From contig JAAYZQ010000626.1 in assembly GCA_012514775.1 (NCBI GenBank), positions 1-6,326 on the forward strand: 6,326 bases of DNA, in the 5' to 3' direction. A model generated the notes under the pieces. That model saw only the letters and a program-made list of their open reading frames with translations, was not told the DNA's origin and searched no databases. Each line of letters begins with the position of its first letter. Position 1 is the first letter of the stretch. This stretch comes from Anaerolineaceae bacterium. Lineage in GTDB: Bacteria; Chloroflexota; Anaerolineae; JAAYZQ01. The position numbers and the translations under genes were made by a program. Below, one piece after another: positions 1 to 5,157 of this stretch.

Positions 1-1124
1 GCCGGATTCACCCGCCACCACACGGCGGCGACGGCCGCGCCGACGGCCAGGACCCAGGTGGGCCAGCCGGTGAGGGTGGTGGCGGCCAGCTCGGCGACGA
101 CGGCGACCATGAGGCCAATGGCGCTGACGTTGACGGCGTCCAGGAAGGCGGCGGTCCACGGCCAGCCGCGCAGCCGGGGCACCACGGGGTTCAGGATGGC
201 GACGAACAGGAACGAGGGGGCAAAGATGCCCAGCGTGGCGACGACCGCGCCGGGCACGCCGGCGAGTACGTAGCCGATAAAGGTGGCCGTCGACAGCACC
301 GGCCCGGGCGTGAACTGGCCCAGGGCGATGGCGTCCAGGAGCTGCTGTTGGGTCAGCCAGCCCAGGTCCCGCACCAGCCCGCCTTCGAGAAAGGCGACGA
401 GGACGTAGCCGCTGCCATACAGCACGCTGCCGATCTTCAGGAAGAAGAGGCCCAGGTCCCACAGGCGGACGCCCGCCGGCCCGCCGGGCTGCACCAGGGC
501 GGGCAGTCCCGGCAGGGCGAGGATGGCCGCCATTCCCCCGGGACCGATTGCGCCGCCCGCCGCGAGGCGCAGCCAGAACATGCCGAGCACCCCGCCCAGG
601 AGGAGGGCCACGATCTCGTTGACGCCCAGCAGCACGGCGGCGACCACGGCCAGCCCGATGACCAGCAGGCGCCAGCCCTTGACGGCCGACCGGCCCAGCC
701 GCCAGACGGCGCCGAGGATGACGGCCAGGACGACGGGCTTGATGCCGTACAGCAGAGGGCTCACCTGGGGCAGCGAGCCGTATTCGACGTAGGCCCAGGC
801 GGCCGCGGAGGTGATGAGCACGGCGGGCAGGATAAAGGCGGCGCCGGCCACGAGGAGGCCCGGCCAGCCGGCGCGCACGTAGCCGACGTGGATGGCCATC
901 TCGGTAGAGTTGGGCCCGGGGATGAGGTTCGTGGCGCCGACGAGGTCGAGAAAGTGCTCGCGGGTCAGCCAGCCGCGGCGGGCCACGACCTCCTCTTCCA
1001 TGAGGGCGATGTGGGCCGCGGGCCCGCCAAAGCCGATAATGCCCAGCTTCAAGAACAGGGCGACCAGGGCCGGCAGGCGCCCCAGCCTGGTTCCGTCCCT
1101 GCCTCGCTCCCCTGGTCCGGCCAC
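1..1124 (-). CDS. chrA: ChrA-type chromate transporter, long (two-domain) CHR family, 3' end missing
   Basis: Inner-membrane transporter of the CHR family, whose characterised members export chromate by ion-coupled antiport; sulfate or another oxyanion is possible. The frame is open for 374 codons from a GTG at 1124 and leaves the window near the end of the protein, so about 10-40 residues are probably missing. I chose GTG because AGGAG lies 6 nt upstream and the CHR domain begins about 20 residues later. The first half carries FGGPAAHIALMEEE (residues 31-44) and NLIPGPNSTEMAIHVGY (65-81). The second half repeats the pattern, with LFFLKIGSVLYGSGY from about 227 and FTPGP near 273. This is the usual antiparallel two-domain architecture of long-chain CHR proteins, with about ten hydrophobic segments. 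It is the last visible gene of the leftward operon, 29 nt after the P1 hydrolase. The family call is secure; the substrate is inferred. Confidence 0.93.
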   Translation of the reverse strand, partial: MAGPGERGRDGTRLGRLPALVALFLKLGIIGFGGPAAHIALMEEEVVARRGWLTREHFLDLVGATNLIPGPNSTEMAIHVGYVRAGWPGLLVAGAAFILPAVLITSAAAWAYVEYGSLPQVSPLLYGIKPVVLAVILGAVWRLGRSAVKGWRLLVIGLAVVAAVLLGVNEIVALLLGGVLGMFWLRLAAGGAIGPGGMAAILALPGLPALVQPGGPAGVRLWDLGLFFLKIGSVLYGSGYVLVAFLEGGLVRDLGWLTQQQLLDAIALGQFTPGPVLSTATFIGYVLAGVPGAVVATLGIFAPSFLFVAILNPVVPRLRGWPWTAAFLDAVNVSAIGLMVAVVAELAATTLTGWPTWVLAVGAAVAAVWWRVNP

Positions 1125-1130
1125 TCTGAT

Positions 1131-1135
1131 CTCCT
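1131..1135 (-). promoter_or_regulatory. Shine-Dalgarno site of chrA that fixes the GTG start
   Basis: AGGAG on the minus strand with a 6-nt spacer to GTG at 1124. There is no ATG in this frame near the start of the conserved domain, so this site decides the start. A small 5-bp GC-rich stem (1136-1140 with 1147-1151) lies directly upstream of it, between the hydrolase stop codon and chrA. Confidence 0.7.
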
Positions 1136-1153
1136 GCCGGCCGGCTCCGGCCC

Positions 1154-2161
1154 TCAGTCCTCTGTCCAGGCGGAGGGCAGGCCGGCGACGGGACGGGCGG
1201 CGCGGACGGCGCGCAGGATGGCGCGGGCCACGGCCTCGGCGGCAAAGGCGCCGACGATGTTGACGTCGGCGCGCCGCTTGCCGGTGGCCAGGGCAAAGAG
1301 GGTGTCGCCGTCGAGCATGGTGTGGGCCGGGCGGACAGCGCGTGCCAGGCCGTCGTGGGCCATCTGGGCGACCTTGTTGGTCTCTTCTTTGTTCAGCCGG
1401 GCGTTGGTGGCCACGACGCCGATGACGGTGTGGCCCCGCCGGGCGATGGCCAGCGTGGTCCGGCCCACCAGGCTGCGCATGACGTGCAGCGTGTCGGCGA
1501 AATAGCCGGGCGCGCCGATGGACAGGGGGCCGACATCGGCGCGGCGAGCGCCGGCGACGATCTCGCCGCTGTCCGGGTCGACGACGTCGCCAAAGGCGTT
1601 GACGGCGACGATGGCGCCGACCACCAGCCCGTTGCCCACGTCGATGCTGGCCGTGCCCAGGCCGCCCTTCATGGCCTGGCCCAGGCCCAGGATCTTGCCC
1701 ACGGAGGCGCCCGTGCCGGCCCCGGCGTTGCCCTCGGCCGGCGGCCCCGCGCTCCCGTAGCTCGCGTTCAGGCAGGCGCGGTAGCCCATCTCGGCGTCGG
1801 GGCGCACGCCGGCCTTGCCCACGTCCAGGTCAAAGAGGATGGCGGCGGGCACGATGGGCACCCGGGCGACGCGGACGTTAAAGCCCACCTTGCGTTCCTC
1901 CAGGTAGCGCACGACGCCCGTCGCCGCCTCCAGGCCAAAGGCGGAGCCGCCGGCCAGGAGCACGGCGTGCACGCGCTGCACCAGGTGCGAGGTCCGCATG
2001 AGGTCGGTCTCGCGGGTGCCGGGCGCGCCGCCCCGCTGGTCCACGCCGCCCACGGCCCCCGCCTCGCACAGGACGACAGTGCAGCCGGTCAGGGCCTCGT
2101 CGTCCTGGGCGTGCCCCACGCGGATGCCGGGTACGTCGGTGATGGCGCCCTCCGCCTTCAT
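1154..2161 (-). CDS. P1 family (S58, NylC/DmpA-like) N-terminal-nucleophile hydrolase
   Basis: 335-residue member of the P1/DmpA family, which are self-cleaving Ntn hydrolases that act as aminopeptidases, beta-aminopeptidases or cyclic/linear amide hydrolases (NylC). The N-terminal ITDVPGIRVGHAQD (residues 7-20) and the glycine-rich AVLLAGGSAFGLEAATGV (66-83) are family hallmarks. LDGDTLFALATG (283-294) contains two aspartates, D284 and D286, that match NylC D306 and D308 as I recall them. Thr245 lies exactly 39 residues before D284, the same spacing as NylC Thr267 to D306, so Thr245 is the likely nucleophile and new N-terminus after autocleavage. Lys165 (AMKGG) and Asn188 (VAVNAF) are candidate assisting residues. 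The residue before Thr245 is His, not the Asn of NylC. The start codon overlaps the coaBC stop as ATGA and has AAGGAGGGG upstream, so translation is coupled. No signal peptide is seen, so it is probably cytoplasmic. Substrate unknown. Confidence 0.9.
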   Translation of the reverse strand: MKAEGAITDVPGIRVGHAQDDEALTGCTVVLCEAGAVGGVDQRGGAPGTRETDLMRTSHLVQRVHAVLLAGGSAFGLEAATGVVRYLEERKVGFNVRVARVPIVPAAILFDLDVGKAGVRPDAEMGYRACLNASYGSAGPPAEGNAGAGTGASVGKILGLGQAMKGGLGTASIDVGNGLVVGAIVAVNAFGDVVDPDSGEIVAGARRADVGPLSIGAPGYFADTLHVMRSLVGRTTLAIARRGHTVIGVVATNARLNKEETNKVAQMAHDGLARAVRPAHTMLDGDTLFALATGKRRADVNIVGAFAAEAVARAILRAVRAARPVAGLPSAWTED

Positions 2162-3405
2162 GGCTGCCCCTCCTTCTCCTGGCCCGTCCCACCCAGCAGG
2201 GCAACGATGCGGGCCACGATGCGCTCGGCCACCTCGGCCTTGGTCATGAGGGGCAGCGTCTCGGTCCCTCCGCCGGCGTCGAGGAGGATGACGCGGTTGG
2301 TATCGACGCCAAAGCCCGAGTCGGCGGCGCTGACGTCGTTGGCTGCCAGCAGGTCCAGCTTCTTGGCCTGGAGCTTATGGCGGGCATTGTCCAGCAGGTC
2401 CTGGGTCTCGGCGGCAAAGCCGACGACGACGGCCGGCCGGCCGGTCTCCTGGCGCTGCCGGCCCACGGTGGCCAGGATGTCCACCGTGGGCTCCAGGACC
2501 AGGACGGGGGTGCCCTCGGCCCGCTTGATCTTTTGCGCGGACTCATGGGCCGGGCGAAAATCGGCCACGGCGGCGGCCATGATCAGGACGTCGGCCGTGG
2601 CGCTGGCCTGCAGCACGGCCTCGGCCATCTCGGCGGCGGTGCCCACCACCTGGTGGCCGGCGCCGGCCGGCGCCCGGGGCACGCTCGGCGTGGCGATGAG
2701 GATCACCTCGGCCCCGGCGTCGAGGGCGGCCAGGGCCAGGGCCAGGCCCTGCTTGCCCGACGAGCGGTTGGTGAGATAGCGCACCGGGTCGACGGGCTCC
2801 TGGGTGCCGCCGGCGGTGACCAGGACCCGGCGCGCCGCCAGGGGACCGCCCCGCGACAGGACGTAGCGAACCTGGCCCAGGATCTCCTGGGGCTCGGACA
2901 TGCGGCCGCGGGCCACCAACCCCGAGGCCAGGTGCCCCTCCTCGGGGCCGACGACGACAGCGCCGCGCCCGGCCAGGGTCTCCAGGTTGGCCTGCGTGGC
3001 CGGGTGGGAGAACATGCCGGCGTCCATGGCCGGGGCGACGACGAGGGGACAGGTGGCGGCCAGGGCCGTGAGGCTGAGCAGGTTGTCGGCCAGGCCCAGG
3101 GCCAGGCGGGCCAGGGTCTGCGCCGAGGCGGGGGCGATGAGCAGCAGGTCGGCGTGGCGGGCGAGGCCGATGTGGAGCACGTGGGCCTGGGCGCCCCACA
3201 GGTCGGCGTCGGTGTAGGCCGGCTGGCCGGTCACCGACTGGAAGGTCAGCGGCGAGATGAACTCGGTCGCCGCCTCGGTCAGGACCGCCTCGACGAGGGC
3301 GCCCTCCTGGGCCAGCTTGCTGGCCAGGTCGGCCGCCTTGTAGGCGGCAATGCTGCCCGTCACCCCGAGGACGATCCGTTTGCCCTGGAGCGGGTTCGGT
3401 GCCAT
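2158..3405 (-). CDS. coaBC: CoaBC: phosphopantothenoylcysteine decarboxylase / phosphopantothenate-cysteine ligase
   Basis: Bifunctional CoA-biosynthesis flavoprotein of 415 residues, close to the usual ~400. The N-terminal CoaC domain (about 8-185, FMN-dependent decarboxylase) has the flavin-binding start GVTGSIAAYKA (14-24), the catalytic histidine in HIGLARHAD (His78, matching E. coli His75) and APASAQT (91-97). The C-terminal CoaB domain (about 190-405, CTP-dependent ligase) has VTAGGTQEPVDPVRYLTNRSSGK (196-218 region), AAAVADFRP (277-285), KIKR (292-295), GFAAET (329-334) and LLAANDV (352-358). In the CoaC domain the PXMN motif reads PAMD (Asp128, where E. coli has Asn125) and the ACG motif reads ASG (Ser161, where E. 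coli has Cys158). Both lie in frame with the same +3 offset as the histidine, so these are real substitutions. AGGAGGA sits 5 nt before the ATG. It follows coaX by 32 nt, and its stop overlaps the next start. Confidence 0.96.
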   Translation of the reverse strand: MAPNPLQGKRIVLGVTGSIAAYKAADLASKLAQEGALVEAVLTEAATEFISPLTFQSVTGQPAYTDADLWGAQAHVLHIGLARHADLLLIAPASAQTLARLALGLADNLLSLTALAATCPLVVAPAMDAGMFSHPATQANLETLAGRGAVVVGPEEGHLASGLVARGRMSEPQEILGQVRYVLSRGGPLAARRVLVTAGGTQEPVDPVRYLTNRSSGKQGLALALAALDAGAEVILIATPSVPRAPAGAGHQVVGTAAEMAEAVLQASATADVLIMAAAVADFRPAHESAQKIKRAEGTPVLVLEPTVDILATVGRQRQETGRPAVVVGFAAETQDLLDNARHKLQAKKLDLLAANDVSAADSGFGVDTNRVILLDAGGGTETLPLMTKAEVAERIVARIVALLGGTGQEKEGQP

Positions 3406-3417
3406 GGCGATCCTCCT

Positions 3418-3438
3418 GGACAGGCTGCCGGCCTGTCC
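3418..3438 (-). repeat. Perfect 8-bp hairpin between coaX and coaBC, abutting the coaBC ribosome-binding site
   Basis: Arms GGACAGGC (3418-3425) and GCCTGTCC (3431-3438) are perfect reverse complements around a 5-nt loop. On the operon mRNA the stem starts at the last base of the coaX TAG stop and ends one base before the coaBC Shine-Dalgarno (AGGAGGA, 3411-3417). There is no T-run after it, so it is not a standard terminator. It could modulate coaBC translation or mRNA processing. The extended motif (a CCTGTAGGACAGGC-like half plus its mirror) also resembles dispersed palindromes I recall from Chloroflexota and Planctomycetota genomes, so it may be one copy of a genome-wide repeat. Confidence 0.7.
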
Positions 3439-4217
3439 TACAGGGCGGGACGGCCGCGGTTGATGTCGTAGACCATGCGCAGGCCGTCGAGGGTGAGCCA
3501 GGGGGCCAGGATCTCGAGGACCGGCGTCTCGCGGGCCAGGACCTCGGCCAGGCCGCCCGTGGCAATCACCTTCATACCCCTGCCCAGCTCCCGGCGAAAG
3601 CGGGCGACCATGCCCTCCACCATGCTGACGTAGCCAAAGAGCAACCCCGACTGCATGGAGTGTACCGTGTTGCGGCCGATGGCCGCCGGCGGGCGCGCCA
3701 GCTCGACGCGGGGCAGCTTGGCCGTGCGCTGGAACAGGGCGTCGGCGGCGATGCTGATGCCGGGGGCGATGGCGCCGCCCAGGTAATCGCCGTCGGCCGA
3801 AAGGGCGTCAAACGTGGTGGCGGTGCCAAAGTCGACGATGCAGGCCGGGCCGCCGTAGAGCCGGTAAGCGGCCACGGCGTCCACCAGGCGGTCGGCGCCC
3901 ACGGCCGACGGGTCCTCGTAGAGCACCCGCACGCCAAGGTCGATGCCGGGGCCGATGATGAGCGGGTCCAGGCCGACGACCTTCTGGCAGACCTCGACCC
4001 ACTTGCCGGTCAGGGGCGGCACCACGGAGGCGATGACGGCGCCGTCCACGTCGTCGCGCGAGAGGCCGCCCAGCGATAGCAGTCCCAGGAGCTGCAGGAC
4101 AAACTCGTCGGGCATGCGCTCGTGGTTGGTGGCCATGCGCCAGCGGGGTCCCGGGTTCTTGCCCTGGTAGACCCCCAGGGTGATGTTGGTATTGCCGATG
4201 TCGATGCAAAGCAGCAT
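3438..4217 (-). CDS. coaX: Type III pantothenate kinase (CoaX)
   Basis: Cytoplasmic ASKHA-fold kinase that phosphorylates pantothenate to 4'-phosphopantothenate, the first step of CoA synthesis. It needs a monovalent cation and is typically insensitive to CoA feedback. The protein is 259 residues, standard for the type. Visible motifs are the phosphate-binding DIGNTN (residues 6-11), GADRLVDAVAAY (107-118) with the likely catalytic base Asp109, DFGTATTFDAL (129-139), GGAIAPGI (147-154) and the C-terminal ATGGLA (219-224). A longer in-frame start at 4358 exists, but its 47 extra residues are low-complexity Arg-rich sequence lying over phoU. The ATG at 4217 begins directly with the family N-terminus (MLLCIDIGNT) and has AGGAGAG just upstream, so I use it. 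It lies 11 nt after phoU and directly before coaBC, so consecutive CoA steps share an operon. Confidence 0.96.
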   Translation of the reverse strand: MLLCIDIGNTNITLGVYQGKNPGPRWRMATNHERMPDEFVLQLLGLLSLGGLSRDDVDGAVIASVVPPLTGKWVEVCQKVVGLDPLIIGPGIDLGVRVLYEDPSAVGADRLVDAVAAYRLYGGPACIVDFGTATTFDALSADGDYLGGAIAPGISIAADALFQRTAKLPRVELARPPAAIGRNTVHSMQSGLLFGYVSMVEGMVARFRRELGRGMKVIATGGLAEVLARETPVLEILAPWLTLDGLRMVYDINRGRPAL

Positions 4218-4223
4218 GTGGGG

Positions 4224-4231
4224 CTCTCCTA
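4224..4231 (-). promoter_or_regulatory. coaX Shine-Dalgarno fused to the phoU stop codon
   Basis: The minus strand reads TAGGAGAG, in which TAG (4231-4229) is the phoU stop and AGGAGAG (4230-4224) is the coaX ribosome-binding site, about 6-8 nt before the ATG at 4217. A ribosome terminating on phoU would sit on the coaX initiation site, so the two genes are probably translationally coupled. This also supports the short coaX start. Confidence 0.75.
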
Positions 4232-4912
4232 CGTCATGCTTTCGATGTTGGCTGTGTCCGAGTCGAGCTCTTCCAGCACTCCCGTCACCGTGTATACCAC
4301 GCGCTCGCAGAGGTTGGTCACGCGATCGGCGGCGCGCTCCAGGTTGTGGGCGGCCCACATCAGTAGGTTGGCCTGCTCGATGGTGTCCGGGTCCCGCACG
4401 ATAAAGGACACCAGCTCGCGATAGATCGATTGGTAGAGCGCGTCGACCTCGTCGTCTTGCGCGGGAATAGCCCGCGCCCGCTCGATGTCACGGTCGCGAA
4501 AGGCCTCAAGCGCGGCGTCGAACATGGCCCGCGCCTTGTCCGCCATTACGGGCAGGTCGATGAGGGGCTTCATGAGGGGTTGCTCGCCGATGGCGATGTT
4601 GATGCGGGCGATGCCCTTGGCATAGTCGCCGATGCGCTCCAGCTCGCTGGCAATGTCCAGGATGGCGGCCAGCAGCCGCATGTCGCGGGCCATGGGCTGC
4701 TGGGTGGCGATGAGGGTCAGGGCCTGGCTCTCGATGGCAAAACGAGTGGCATTGACCGTGTGATCCTGCTCGATGAGCCGGCGTGACCCGTCAAAGTCGC
4801 GCCGCTTGAGCTGGTCAACCGACTCGACCAGGGCGTCGCCAACCATGCGGCCCAGGTCCATGACCATCCCTTGCAGGTCTGCCAATTGCTCGTCGAACGT
4901 CTGCCGTACCAT
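4229..4912 (-). CDS. phoU: Phosphate signalling regulator PhoU
   Basis: Cytoplasmic, all-helical regulator of 227 residues that in characterised bacteria links the PstSCAB phosphate transporter to the PhoR/PhoB kinase pair and restrains phosphate uptake. It contains two three-helix PhoU repeats. The metal-binding E/DXXXD signatures are ELERIGDYAKGIARI (residues 90-104, E92 and D96) and NLERAADRVTNLCERVVY (190-207, E192 and D196), spaced exactly 100 residues apart. The N-terminal FDEQLADLQ and the QPMARDMR segment (72-79) are also typical. AAGGAGGG lies 5 nt before the ATG at 4912 and a good promoter lies just upstream, so phoU is the first gene of the leftward operon. No pst, phoR or phoB gene is visible; normally phoU ends a pst operon. 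Placement ahead of CoA genes is unusual, though stand-alone phoU genes occur. Confidence 0.95.
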   Translation of the reverse strand: MVRQTFDEQLADLQGMVMDLGRMVGDALVESVDQLKRRDFDGSRRLIEQDHTVNATRFAIESQALTLIATQQPMARDMRLLAAILDIASELERIGDYAKGIARINIAIGEQPLMKPLIDLPVMADKARAMFDAALEAFRDRDIERARAIPAQDDEVDALYQSIYRELVSFIVRDPDTIEQANLLMWAAHNLERAADRVTNLCERVVYTVTGVLEELDSDTANIESMT

Positions 4913-4917
4913 GGCTA

Positions 4918-4925
4918 CCCTCCTT
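4918..4925 (-). promoter_or_regulatory. Strong Shine-Dalgarno of phoU
   Basis: AAGGAGGG on the minus strand, 5 nt before the ATG at 4912. It is a near-perfect anti-SD match that fixes the start and suggests efficient translation of the first operon gene. Confidence 0.75.
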
Positions 4926-4945
4926 CACTACGATTCGACACCTCT

Positions 4946-4975
4946 ATTATACCCCAGGCGGCCAACGGGCGCCAA
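4946..4975 (-). promoter_or_regulatory. Sigma-70-type promoter of the phoU-coaX-coaBC operon
   Basis: The minus strand reads TTGGCG (4975-4970), an 18-nt spacer, then a perfect TATAAT (4951-4946). Transcription would start near 4939, giving a 5' leader of about 27 nt. The -35 box is embedded in a short palindrome, CGCC-AAAA-GGCG (4970-4981), a possible operator. I see no E. coli-like Pho box. A perfect -10 box in such a GC-rich region is unlikely to be chance. Confidence 0.75.
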
Positions 4976-5050
4976 AAGGCGGTGGGCTCGATCCTTGGAC
5001 CTGGATCGCCGGACATCGCCCGGGCAAAAGTACCATTTGGCGCGGCGGTG

Positions 5051-5059
5051 TGGTATAAT
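5051..5059 (+). promoter_or_regulatory. Extended -10 promoter of the rightward transporter gene
   Basis: TGGTATAAT is a perfect extended -10 element (TGn plus TATAAT). No good -35 hexamer lies at 16-18 nt (the sequence there is near TACCAT), as is common for extended -10 promoters. Transcription would start near 5066, leaving a leader of about 92 nt before the ATG at 5158. It diverges from the phoU promoter, with the -10 boxes about 100 bp apart. Confidence 0.65.
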
Positions 5060-5107
5060 CCTGCGTCGGGGCCAGCCCTTGGGCGAATCGGGCCCCGAGC
5101 GCAGGAT
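5058..5107. repeat. Long inverted repeat overlapping the -10 box and transcript start
   Basis: The left arm 5058-5073 (ATCCTGCGTCGGGGCC) pairs with the right arm 5091-5107 (GGCCCCGAGCGCAGGAT): 16 matched pairs with one bulged G at 5099 and a 17-nt centre. The centre itself can form a small GCC/GGC stem. It begins within TATAAT and spans the predicted start of transcription. It may be a DNA operator or, for the inner 8 bp, an RNA leader stem. No T-tract follows it, and no gene ends here to need a terminator. Confidence 0.6.
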
Positions 5108-5157
5108 ATCTTGGGCATTTGCTCGTTCGCTCCTTTGCTCCGTTTCCGGGCGGAAGC

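Noticed and set aside
348..1505. Long rightward open frame of 385 codons antisense to chrA and the hydrolase gene
   Set aside because: It has low-complexity Gly/Ala/Asp/Gln composition typical of the antisense frame of GC-rich genes, and it lies opposite two clearly homologous genes.
2431..2446. GGCCGGCCGGCCGG-type run inside coaBC
   Set aside because: It is explained by GC-rich codons for consecutive residues in the CoaB domain; it is not a separate repeat element.
1322..3471. Two further long rightward open frames (1322-2779 and 2377-3471) opposite the hydrolase and coaBC
   Set aside because: They have the same shadow composition, no family motifs and no Shine-Dalgarno, and the opposite strand holds well-conserved enzymes.
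2543..3565. Leftward open frame of 340 codons overlapping coaBC in another frame
   Set aside because: It is an Arg/Pro/Gly-rich out-of-frame translation of coaBC, with no recognisable domain.
4218..4358. N-terminal extension of coaX to an upstream ATG at 4358
   Set aside because: The 47 extra residues are Arg-rich, overlie phoU and precede the true family N-terminus; a good ribosome-binding site supports the start at 4217.
5061..5104. The strong stem-loop read as a rho-independent terminator
   Set aside because: No T-run follows on either strand and no gene converges on it; its position at a -10 box favours a regulatory or leader role.
4913..5157. Riboswitch or Pho box in the divergent intergenic region
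   Set aside because: Leaders are only about 27 and 92 nt; I see no known aptamer core and no pair of Pho-box-like direct repeats.
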